Part shown: piece after piece, positions 47,223-56,301 of the stretch
Position numbering within the stretch: the first letter of the stretch is position 1
How the letters are laid out: each line of letters opens with the position of its first letter
Assembly: GCF_019320115.1 (NCBI RefSeq)
Contig: NC_089587.1
Location: 89,670,939 to 89,734,938, forward strand
DNA from: Miscanthus floridulus
Taxonomy: Eukaryota > Streptophyta > Magnoliopsida > Poales > Poaceae
DNA length: 64,000 bases
Direction: 5' to 3'
Program-made: the position numbers and the translations under genes
Notes under the pieces: model-generated
Told to the model about the DNA's origin: nothing
What the model saw: the letters and a program-made list of their open reading frames with translations, nothing else
The model's database searches: none

Positions 47223-48200
47223 CTAATAAAGGTTCTGCGCAATAGGAGTCACAATCGTCTCGATCTCATCCAGCTCGGAGGCTTCATAGCTAGGCGCGAA
47301 GCTGAGGCTCATTGTCTTCAAGTCAATGCTCTCCGCATAATTAGAGCGGGCAACAGCAAAGGCTTGGGTGATCCTGGCGTGAAAAGCGTCCTCCTCAAGC
47401 TGGCACACCCGCGCCATGATGTCTACGGCAGCAGAGGCCAAAAGTGAGCTGGTTCCCTTTGGCCGTACCACCCCTAGGTCATCGAAGACCACCCTGATGG
47501 CAGTGCGCAGGAGATCATGCTCATCGCTCTCTACCTGAAGGATTCCCTGTGTCTTGGTCAGCTCCGTGACCAGCCCAATGGAAACGCTCTCGACCTCCAG
47601 CCTTTAGGCTACCGCGGTTCTAGGATCGGCCTGGAGGGAGCTAACCTCCTTATGTGCCTCATCGCGCTCTTAGATGGTCTGGTTGCACTCCTCGAGGGGC
47701 CATGCCATGCTTCGAGCGAAGTCTCTCCGTAGTCTAGCGTAGCTTGTCCCGCTCCTTGCATAGCCGGCTATCGTCTCGACGTCTAGGCTCGCCCTCTACT
47801 ATAGGGCCACGGGCCTCTCCCCCACTCCTAGCTTGAGCTCTCGCTCCCTCTCCACCTCCACCTTAGCCAGGAGGTCAAGGGCCTGCTAGCGGGCCTCGGC
47901 ATCCCACTAGAGCAAGCTCATCCCACTCCTTCTACAATCTGGCGGCCTCCTCCTTATCCCACCATGCCCTATCGGATAGTTCATCAAAGGACTTCTCGGC
48001 GTCCTCTGCACCCTGACGCACCTCAGTCTCCCGCTGCCAGGAGACCGGCCACCTCCTCAGGCCAAGAGAGTCAGCTCGGCCACCCGCTGTTGGGCGGCAG
48101 CAAGCTAGGCGTTCACATCTCCATGCAGCCAGGCCTCCTCAGTGAGGCTGTCCCATTCCACCTTCTGCTCGTGGAGGAACCAGGATTCTCTCGGCTATGA
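47223..48200 (-). pseudogene. Antisense ORF of element A, C-terminal part (coiled coil and tail)
   Basis: On the minus strand 47492-47223 encodes the C-terminal domain typical of plant 'gypsy type transposon' antisense ORFs: VVFDDLGVVRPKGTSSL, ITQAFAVARSNYAESIDLKT, MSLSFAPSYEASELDEIETI, followed by a natural stop. Upstream on the minus strand (47500-47600) the frame continues LEVESVSIGLVTELTKTQGI with Leu/Ile/Val spacing of a coiled coil. Fragmented coiled-coil-like sequence extends to about 48200, with stops. The N-terminal domain expected to the right is absent; an N-terminal copy lies instead at 16010-16362, to the left. Order is therefore permuted relative to an intact antisense ORF. Confidence 0.7.
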
Positions 48201-48315
48201 GCGATAAGGTACTGAAAAGAAGATCAATATCAAAACACCAAATCTCACAGCCATACCCATGAAGGGTCCGAATTACTTCCCTAGGCGATTCTATCTGAAT
48301 CACACAGGGGCTCGG

Positions 48316-49277
48316 TGTTGGAGATATGCCCTAGAGGCAATCATAGAGATGATGATATTCCATTGTATCCATGTTTCATATTGTGTTCCTTGAATATCCA
48401 TTAAAGGCTACTTGAATTGATTTGCAATTATGTGAATTGTATGTGAAACTCTTTACTTGTTTGGTTATTCTAAAGTTGTCCCTAGTCGGAGTTCATGTGA
48501 GGACACACATGAATATTAGACTAGTACATGTATTAGCTAATGACTATGTTTCACAAGTCATGGACATGAAGATGTCAAACTAATAATGTGGGCACGTGTA
48601 CAGACATGTGCTAGGACCGACCCAACATGAGATATAGTTACATAGTTCTCTTTACATGATGTTGTGATGGTTCATCTGATATGATCTTCGTGTGCGTATA
48701 GGAGTTGGCATGTCTTGCTAGAGGCCGCTACCAACTATTGGCCGAGTAGAAGTACTCATGTCATGTCTATACGTATGTGAACCTATAGGGTCGCACACTT
48801 AAGGGGATGGAAGCCCAATGAGGATCTGATCCAAACTGGACCAAGTTTAGAAGTACTAATGGGCCTCGAACCTAGAGGCCTGTTAGGGACCTCTATATAT
48901 TGAGGGGTGAGGGCGGCTTAGGGTTTGGACCCTTTTGGCGCAGCAGTTGCTGCTCCATCTTCCACACCCAGTAGCTGTTCATCTCCCAAGCCCTCACTGA
49001 GTTGCACTCGTGGATCTAGCAGTCCAGCTTGCGACGCTTCCTCTCTACACGTGTGGATACCTTGGAGGTGTTGCATCTGCAACACTTGGATGAGCTGCTA
49101 CACGAGGAGGACACCACTGAACGTTTGACATGGAGGCGACTACACTGCCTCGACGCGCCTCATCAACTTCCGCATCTGCGCGTCTAGTGGTAATCTCATA
49201 ATCTATAACAACAGTGTTCCTGTTTTACGTGGTAGAAATAATTTTTGTGCTAGCGTAGCCTACCTCGTATTCTAACA
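48316..49277 (+). mobile_element. Ty1/copia Angela/BARE-like solo LTR (TSD CTCGG/CTCGA)
   Basis: The 962-base block starts TGTTGGAGATATGCCCTAGA, the start typical of grass Angela/BARE-type LTRs, and ends ATTCTAACA. The flanks are CTCGG (48311-48315) and CTCGA (49278-49282), a 5-bp duplication with one change. No internal region is present, so it is a solo LTR. The promoter TATATAT lies at 48894-48900. The 67-aa ORF at 48925 is in the transcribed leader and has no known family. Confidence 0.8.
48894..48900 (+). promoter_or_regulatory. TATA box of the Angela-like LTR
   Basis: CTCTATATATTGAGGGGTGA has the usual TATA context, about 380 bases before the LTR end. Confidence 0.55.
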
Positions 49278-49451
49278 CTCGAGGGCTACACCCGACGGGT
49301 GTGGTCGCGCACACCCTCTGGCGATCGAAATACCCCTAGGCGATTCTATCCTTGGGGGCTACACCCATCGGGTGCGCTTGCTCACACCCTCTAGCAAGTC
49401 AAAACACCCTCGAGCAATTCTATCTGAATCACCCGATGGCTTGAGGGCTAC
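49278..49451. other. End of the element A internal region before its 3' LTR
   Basis: Two short blocks of the type GGGCTACACCC...GGGTG repeat here, as in element E near 2050. Element A ends with GGCTTGAGGGCTAC right before the LTR; the expected polypurine tract is weak (GAGGG). Confidence 0.6.
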
Positions 49452-50756
49452 TGTCGGGGACCTAATACTGGGGTACCCAAAGAGGAGGAGTTAACAACCA
49501 TCAAATGTTGATGGTTCCGAATAGATAAGAACGCAACAACACTTCTTGCCCAAACAACTAAAGATTGGCTCCGCCTCGCCCGACCCCTGAGGGCTAGACC
49601 CACATCGCCCAACGACCAAGGGATGGCTCCGCCTCGCCCGATGTCTGAGGGTAGGCTCCGCCATGCTCGACGTCCGAGGGTTGGGCTCCGCCTCGCCTGA
49701 TGTCTGGGGGCTGGCTCCGCCTCGCCCGACGTCTGAAGGCTGGCTCCGCCTCGCCCGACGACTGAAGGCTGGCTCCGCCTCATCCAACGTCCGAGGGCTG
49801 GGCTCCACCTCGCCCGACATCCAGGGCAGACTTTGACTCGCCCGACGTCCGAGGGCAGACTCCGCCTCGCCTGACATCCAAGGCAGACTTCGACTCGCCC
49901 GACGTCTAAGGGTAGACTCCACCTCGCCCAACGTCCGAGGGCTGTCTCTGCCTCGCCAGACGTCTATGAGCTATTCCTTCATAACTATGCGTGCAGATAA
50001 GGCGGGGCACTCAAGTCAACCGTAATATCGAGGACCATACCCTGCACGCCTCCAACTAGTGTTATGGGCGTCGACTTTTGCCCTCGGACACGAATCCTGA
50101 CGGAAACATACGACAACCGCTACGGTCTAAGAAGGGAACTCATGTAATCTATAGTAAGAACGTGGGGCCTCTACGACCGTCTGCTCCCCATAGGGTCGTG
50201 GCTCGGACACCCTGGTGCGTCGCGCCGCCCGTCGGAGTGGGACAGGACGTGACCACTAGCCGAAATGAAGCCAGAGCGCAGCCCTATCAGGATCAGCGAA
50301 CGTGCCATCCCTGGCACCGTCTGCCATGTCAGCAGGGCAGGCTCAAAAGAGAAGGAGGACCCGGCACCTTCGAAGGACCTTCTCTGCCTCTAGTTTTTTC
50401 TCTTTCTCCCATCTATAATCCCTGCTTCCCCTTGATCGATAAAAGGGAGGGACATGGCACCCTCACTAAAAGGAGGAATTGATTCCACACACATCACACC
50501 ACACAAGCTAAGCAGCATCCAAACTCTTAGCACCCGTTCGATCTTTCCATCAAAGACTTGGGACATGTCCCTCTCTCGACCATTTGTACCACCTACTACG
50601 AATCTTTCAGTGCTAATAACACGAGCAACAGCAGCAAACTGGACGTAGTGACATTCTACCCGAACCAAAATAACCTTGTGTCTTTTAGCACACCATCCGA
50701 ACCAAACGCGCAACAAATATAAATTTACTAGTTGATGTTTACTCGAAACACCGACA
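49452..50756 (+). repeat. 3' LTR of element A
   Basis: 1305 bases, TGTCGGGG...CCGACA, followed by the target duplication CCGTC (50757-50761). It matches 3855-5422 but has about six fewer tandem units and keeps many more CG dinucleotides. The tandem array lies at 49563-49970. Confidence 0.92.
49563..49970 (+). repeat. 29-30 bp tandem repeat array in the 3' LTR, about 14 units
   Basis: Same unit as in the 5' LTR, here mostly GGCTCCGCCTCGCCCGACGT plus CTGAGGGCT. About 14 units by eye. CG sites are largely preserved. Confidence 0.85.
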
Positions 50757-50998
50757 CCGTCCTACTTGCCTTAACAATTCAAACCAACAAGCCAGAAAAT
50801 AGGCTGAGTTACAAAATAACCATGCATTCAGATTTGTTTCTCTAACTAGCACAAGTAAACCAGCTCACATAAACTAAGCAAACATGATGCACCACTGTTG
50901 CATAATCAGGCACAGTAAGTACGGTCGATCGATCATGTGCAGCTACCTATAGTCACAGGACCACACTGCACCTAGATTTGCTTGCGTTGGTAACATTA
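50757..50998. other. Flanking DNA right of element A
   Basis: Starts with the CCGTC duplication. AT-rich, possibly low-copy; no gene is seen. Confidence 0.5.
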
Positions 50999-51120
50999 AG
51001 CTTGTTCGTTTGCTCGTATCGTCAGCCAGATACGAGCAGTATTTTTCTCTCACATCAAACCAGCCAACAGTAATTTTAGTCAGTAGCTTATTAGCCAAAT
51101 TAGGCCAAATGAACACGACA
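50999..51120. mobile_element. Short hAT-like MITE
   Basis: Imperfect inverted ends AAGCTTGTTCGTTTG and CCAAATGAACACGACA enclose about 120 bases with TTTTTCTCTCACATCAAACC and TTAGCCAAATTAGGCC, a frequent small grass repeat. Class assignment is tentative. Confidence 0.45.
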
Positions 51121-51530
51121 ATAGTTGTTGCCATAGTTTTTTCACCCTATGTAGTTGTGTTGGATCCATGGACGCAATCTTCTCTTCCGTGCCATGAGCC
51201 GTTGCCAATGTTATAGATAATAGCCGACTAGCCCTAGTTACACATCTTCTGACCAGTTTAATATTTTGGATAATGGATATATAAAATCCGGCTTCATCCC
51301 TGCTAACCAAGGGAATCAGACCAATTATTATAAACATTTGACAAACTAAAAAGCACACCCAGTTTTAAGATTCAATCCTCGCATTACTAGCCGTACTAGC
51401 TTACTTTAAAATTAATTAATTTGTCTTTTAGTACAACACAAGCTATAATTGATTTGTTTTCAGTCTCACTGCAAGCTACTAGCTCGATGTGACTGAAAAC
51501 AGCAATGGCTAGCTTGATTGTCACTGGTTA

Positions 51531-51796
51531 GGCTGTCTTCAATGATATCCAAACATAAAATAGATCTTCAAGATACCTATAGCCTCCAATAGAATATTTA
51601 TATAAAATACTCATTTTGGATGTTAGGCGAAGCATAACACAATTCTGAGTTTTCTTTTTTCTGGAGATCTATTTACAGAAATAGTTGTCTTTTAGATCAT
51701 GTTGTTAGAGAAGATAAAAAATGGGTATTAAATCTTTTACCTATAGCGTCATTTAAAGGACAAATGTGTCTTATATTTTAGGTGTTGGAGACGGTC
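51531..51796. mobile_element. Tourist-like MITE, copy 1
   Basis: Inverted ends GGCTGTCTTCAA and TTGGAGACGGTC, with TTA on the left and TAA on the right, suggest the PIF/Harbinger (Tourist) class. It is homologous along its length to 63169-63458 (shared CCTCCAATAGA, TTGTTAGAGAAGAT, TTTTGCCTATAGCG-type and AAAGGACAAATG). Confidence 0.7.
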
Positions 51797-51799
51797 TAA

Positions 51800-52041
51800 G
51801 CGCGTGTTTAGTTCCAGGAAGTTGGAATTGTGGGCTACTGTAGCACTTTCGTTTTTATTTAGCAATTAGTGTTCAATCATGGATTAATTAGGCTCAAAAC
51901 GTTCGTCTCGCAATTTTCCACCAAACTGTGCAATTAGTTTTTTTTCGTCTACATTTAATGCTCCATGCACAGGCCGCAAACATTCGATGTGATAGGTACT
52001 GTAGCACTTTTTGAGAATTTGGGGTGGAACTAAACAAAGCG
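51800..52041. mobile_element. MITE of the GTTTAGTT family, copy 1
   Basis: Ends GCGCGTGTTTAGTTCC and GGAACTAAACAAAGCG are inverted. Inside are GGGCTACTGTAGCAC, AACGTTCGTCTCGCAA, CATTTAATGCTCCATGCA. It abuts the Tourist-like MITE on its left. Confidence 0.7.
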
Positions 52042-52060
52042 TAAGTTTAAAAACACCATA

Positions 52061-52295
52061 GCCCTTGTTTAGTTCGCGAAATTTGGATTTTGGGGCTACT
52101 GTAGCACCTTCGTTTTTATTTGGTAAATAGTGTCCAAATATTGACTAATTAGGCTTAAAATGTTCGTCTCGCAATTTCCCACCAAACTATGCAATTAGTT
52201 TTTCTTTTCGTCTACATTTAATGCTCCATGCACGGGCCGCAAACATTCGATGTGACAGGTACTGTAGCAACTTTTTGGATTTTGGGTCCAACTAA
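52061..52295. mobile_element. MITE of the GTTTAGTT family, copy 2 (right end truncated)
   Basis: Starts GCCCTTGTTTAGTTCGCG and runs with the same internal landmarks in the same orientation. The right end stops at TCCAACTAA where copy 3 begins, so the last bases (ACAAGGC) are missing. Confidence 0.7.
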
Positions 52296-52538
52296 GGCCT
52301 CGTTTAGATTGCGAAAAAATTTCAACCTGATGAATAGTACCATTTTCGTCTTATTTGGCAAATATTGTCCAATCGTGGACCAACTAGGCTCAAAAGATTC
52401 ATCTCGTGATTTCTAACTAAACTGTGTAATTAGTTATTTTTTTTACCTATATTTAATACTCCATGCAAGCGGCTAAAAATTGATGTGATGAAGAGAGAGT
52501 GAAAAAATTTGGAATTTGGATGGCATCTAAACAAGGCC
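52296..52538. mobile_element. MITE of the GTTTAGTT family, copy 3
   Basis: The best-kept ends: GGCCTCGTTTAGAT and ATCTAAACAAGGCC. The same family landmarks occur in the same orientation (TTAGGCTCAAAAGATTCATC, TTAATACTCCATGCA) but are more diverged from copies 1 and 2. Confidence 0.7.
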
Positions 52539-52819
52539 TACACAAGGGCAGAGACTGAATCCGGAGATAATCACCAGCAGCTAATCACGCTCACAATTTA
52601 TTGCTCTAGCTCTATAGTGCACTGTAGTTAGCAGCTCTAGCCGTACTAGCTAGGGGTAGGTGCCTACATAGGAGAGAGGCAGAGAACGATTTAACTGCCC
52701 AGACTTTCCTCTCTGCAAATAATCAACAGCGCGCATGCACTCACTCTCACTCTCTGTGTGTGATTGTGGGCTGTTGGGGGCCCGAAATTCCGAATGATGA
52801 AAGTGACCGAGACATTTTA
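52539..52819. other. Flanking DNA between MITEs
   Basis: Contains CT-rich and TGTGTG stretches near 52740-52770. No gene is supported. Confidence 0.45.
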
Positions 52820-53127
52820 GTTCTTTCTCTAAAGTTTACTCCATGTTATACGAGATGTTTGACACATGTATAAAGTATTAAATATAGACTAAAAAATAAC
52901 TAATTATATAGATTGCGATTAATTTACGAGATGAATTTTTTAAGTCTAATTAGTCCATGATTTGATAATATGGTACTTATAGTAAACATATGCTAATAAC
53001 AGATTAATTAAACTTAATAAATTCGTCTCACGGTTTATTGACATATTTCGTAATTTATTTTTTATTAGTATCCGAACACCCTATATAATACCCCTATATA
53101 ACACCCGATGTAACAGTCCTAAACTTT
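52820..53127. mobile_element. Further MITE (AAAGTTTA ends)
   Basis: Left end TTCTCTAAAGTTTACTCC and right end AGTCCTAAACTTTGCTC are imperfect inverted repeats. The interior (CATGTATAAAGTATTAAATA, AATTAGTCCATGATTTG, AATAAATTCGTCTCACGG, TATCCGAACACCC) is a familiar grass MITE body. Boundaries are approximate. Confidence 0.6.
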
Positions 53128-53446
53128 GCTCACTGAATTCAAACACCACCCAAGTGAAGCTGAAGCGTCGTTGTCCCCGGCGCTGCTGTCGCCGCCAGCC
53201 AGCGGGATCGAGGCCGGCACGCCACAGGGAATTGAAGGCTTCCCAACCGCCGTTAGGACTTCTGACCGAAACGTCTTCATGATCATCAATCAGTTCATCG
53301 CCGCGCATGCACGCGCCAAGAGAACAGGGGTTCAAACTTGGAAGCCATCGTTGCTCATCAGTCTCTGTGTCGTGTCTCATTCATCTGAATCTGATCATCT
53401 CCCTCTCACTTTCACTCACTACCCCAGATCTTAATATTACTGTCGA
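53128..53446. other. GC-richer stretch with an unassigned open frame
   Basis: A plus-strand frame (53126-53434, 102 aa) and a minus-strand frame (53380-53081) are both open. Neither resembles a known domain. This may be a remnant of a host exon or a GC-rich promoter fragment; I cannot decide. It lies between the MITE and the CACTA relic. Confidence 0.3.
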
Positions 53447-53950
53447 TTCAAAAACCCTCTTCACTATTGGATTTTGAACCGACAGTGGTATACTAGCACT
53501 AATGAGGGGTTGACATCACTGTCGATTCCTAAAAATCGACACTGATTTACGGGCAACAGTGTCGATTTCTAGCTCCACCCGACAGTATACAGTTGAACAA
53601 CACTGTCGGTTTATAGACTCAACCAACAGTGTTGTTTGCTTTAAGAGTGTCAGTTCTTGGCTCAAGCCGACAGTGTTGAGCAACCCTACACTGTCAGCTT
53701 GTATCTCAAGCCGATAGCGTTGAGCAAGCCATCACTGTCGGTTCATGACTCAAGCCAGTTGTGTTGGTCGAGCCATCACTGCTGGCTGGTAGCTCAAACC
53801 GACAATGTTGTCTTCAGCAACACTGCCGGTTTGGATTTCAAGCCGATAGTGATGGATCAACCAATACTGCCAGCTCGTGCCATGAACCGGCAGTGCCCCC
53901 TTTATCATCACTGTCGGTTTTGTGCTAAACGGACAATGATCTCCTTTTCG
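53447..53950. repeat. CACTA subterminal repeat array
   Basis: More than fifteen variants of CACTGTCGGTT and its complement AACCGACAGTG occur in alternating orientation with 25-60 base spacing, often with CTCAAGCCGA. This pattern is typical of subterminal regions of grass CACTA elements, where the transposase binds. Confidence 0.8.
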
Positions 53951-54129
53951 CATTTTACTGTTTTATCATTTATTTTATTTTATTGGTGGAATCATGTTTC
54001 GTTTTATATTCGCTACGTAGACGACAAGTCCTTCAATATTAAACATTACAAATGTTACGGTTACAGTTCAAATGTACTTATGAAGCTCTCGATCCCTTAA
54101 AATAAAAAAGAAATTACAATAGTCTAGCG

Positions 54130-54950
54130 AGCCGCTCTAGCCCGTACTAGCGCCTTGTACTTCACGGACTGTGCAATAGGAGAATGTTCCTTTTTTCCAA
54201 GCACTCTGATACGATGAAGGCTGCTAGCTCCGATGACAGTGCTATGACCTCCATTTCTAATAGCATATTGTGTTTAAATTTCTTGCACTGTCATTCAAAA
54301 AAAGCAGTTTGTTGAAATAACAGATATAAATGAAATGAGATTATACACGCCAAAGCATCTGCTGCCTCCGATTTTACGTCGGGGTAGCGAAACATTGCCA
54401 TATTACGTAGAATCCGCATTCATTGTTTTCCGCCTGCTGGTCTAGGGTCTCTAATTGCATTGGCTGCAATCTGGAATGGGACCTTTGTCCCACCGACCAT
54501 TCTTGCCTGGACACTATGCCACATTATAAAGTGTGAAAAAGGGGCAACATTAGAATATGCTATGTGCGATTAGAAAATAATATGTTATTAGGTTCGCTTA
54601 CGCATTAAGCACTTCGACTAGGGGATTGAACAAACAAAGTGACATTTTCTTCGAGTCCCACACCTTGATACGATTTTTTTAATATCGACAACAATAAAGA
54701 CGAAATGGTTGTTGCAATCACAAAACCCTAGTTAACGAATAATCGTAACTACAAAAAACAAGCATAAAAACAAGAGTAGAGAACACATACTCGCAGTTGT
54801 AGGCTAGAAGCATTTTGGTTTTATTACTCATCTTGAAATTTTCGAAAATGGCAGTCATTGTCTCCGTCAGATCTTCAACTTTATTTCTATGCATTCCTCC
54901 GCATGTTCTCTCGTTGACTAGCTCGGGGTCTAGGAAAGACATATGAGCGT
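54130..54950 (-). pseudogene. Ulp1-like cysteine protease exons of the CACTA ORF
   Basis: Minus-strand pieces in order: MSFLDPELVNERTCGGMHRN with KMLLAYNCE (54942-54780), a gap that looks like an intron, VGGTKVPFQIAANAIRDP (about 54510-54445, frame-shifted), QQAENNECGFYVIWQCFATP (about 54450-54390) and VIALSSELAAFIVSECLEKR (about 54255-54195). The ECGFY motif holds the position of the catalytic Cys of C48/Ulp1 proteases, which in host cells cleave SUMO. In CACTA elements the domain's role is unknown. Frameshifts suggest it is dead. Confidence 0.6.
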
Positions 54951-55204
54951 ACTTTGTTTTGAAGCAATGTTTTGCTACACACCTGCATAATTTATGGAGA
55001 ATGTGCAGTTGTTAACTATTTGTGTATCGATAGAGTAGTTAATTATAATATCGTGCGAGTAGGGTACTTACATAGTCCACAGCGTCAAATTTTGTGTATC
55101 GAGATCGTGTTTCTGGAATAGCTGAAACAAGTGATCACAACCGACAAAGTGCTTCTCTTCATTAGGATAATGGAAAACATGCAACGGGCGGATAATATTT
55201 TTGA

Positions 55205-56301
55205 AACCCGCCTACCCCATCTCAAGTGCTTGGGCCATGTATGTTGTCAAATTTTTATACGCCTCCTCATCCACCAAGAAATTGCCTCTTTGAAAATGCA
55301 TTGCTAGTCTTGCCGTCTCATATAGTGAATCAAAATAGATGTTCGCAGCATCATCCCTAGTTAATTTGGGGTTGTCTTCGACAATCTTGTTTATCTTTCT
55401 TTGATCTTCATGGTGTATTTCTTCAACTCTTAATTGATTGTGCTTACACTCTATTTGCCTTTTGAATTCGGACTGCACCCTCCACTTAGGCAGTGAGGCA
55501 AATAGATTCTAGAATCTAACTTTGTCTTCCTTGGAGGCTACTTCTGGCTTTTGTTGGTTCATCAAGTTTGTAACGCTGCCACTCATTGTCCTTTTCTTTT
55601 TGGGTTGGTCCACTTTGGGAGCATTAGCAACCGAATCCGAGGACCATTTCTGCGACTGCGAGGATACCTTAGATCTTGTTTTGGGCTATTGTGGAGGAGG
55701 AGGATGAGAATTATGTTTTCTCGGGAGTGATGAAGAGGGAGTAGGAGGTGGAGGAGGAGTCTTCTCTTTTGTTGGGGCTAATGAAGATGGAGGATGGTAA
55801 GGAAGAGGAGACTTCTGTCTTCTCGGTGGTGATGGCAAGGAACCAGGGAAGGTAGTGTGATCTCCTCTGTTGGGAGACAGTGAGTGATCATCTCTGGGCA
55901 GCGAAGATTCATTGTTGTCCTCATCATCATCCAAAGATAACTGGTGATCAAGCTTAATGAAGCGCTTGCGCCAGGCCACATGAGCGCCCTTGTTCTGAAC
56001 AAGGCGTTGCCTGTCTTCCTGTGTGGGATAATCAATGTGCATCTTGTTATACTTCGTATCAAGTATAGTATTAATGCTGACGTGGGCATACCCCATTGGA
56101 ATTGGGCGTCTATTAATGGTCCCATCTCCCATAGGCCAGGCCAGGCTGACCGCCACCTTGTCAGTTGCCCATTGCTGACAGATGTACAACCTGACATTGA
56201 TGGGATCGGTGATGCTGGCCACTAGATGAGGCGCATTTGCCTCCTAATCATCGAGCAAGGTCAATCCATAGCTGCTGCAACCCCTGAACTGTGGGCTAAA
56301 G
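55205..56301 (-). pseudogene. CACTA ORF, central region
   Basis: Minus strand 56222-55686 reads NVRLYICQQWATDKVAVSLA, WPMGDGTINRRPIPMGYAHV and VAWRKRFIKLDHQL, a pattern I know from CACTA-annotated grass proteins (a domain ending in a WRKRxI motif). It is followed by a Pro/Ser/Arg-rich linker (SPPRRQKSPLPYHPPSSLAP). 55478-55212 continues with a charged helical segment (RQIECKHNQLRVEEIHHEDQ, LTRDDAANIYFDSLYETARL). The frame extends upstream to 56301 through a TAG, where a solo LTR cuts it; the next codons lie at 63976-64000 at the window edge. Confidence 0.65.

Larger units (their letters stand above)
3855..50756 (+). mobile_element. Element A: Tat/Retand-lineage Ty3-gypsy retrotransposon, interrupted by nested insertions
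   Basis: The element starts TGTCGGGGACCTAATACT and ends CCGACA, and is flanked by perfect 5-bp repeats CCGTC (3850-3854, 50757-50761). The order is 5' LTR (3855-5422), gag-pol (5549-11490), 3' spacer with antisense ORF relics, 3' LTR (49452-50756). An extra RNase H after the usual one, the protease motif MDGGSGLNIM and the RT motif CVDYxGLNKACPKD place it in the Tat lineage (Retand/RIRE2-like). Removing the solo LTR at 11584, element B, the Angela LTR and their duplications leaves about 13.7 kb plus the unknown gap length, a normal size for the lineage. Coding frames are heavily mutated, so it is non-autonomous. Confidence 0.9.

Noticed and set aside
49448..49931. Minus-strand ORFs of 111 and 146 aa
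   Set aside because: Products of the tandem array in the 3' LTR of element A.
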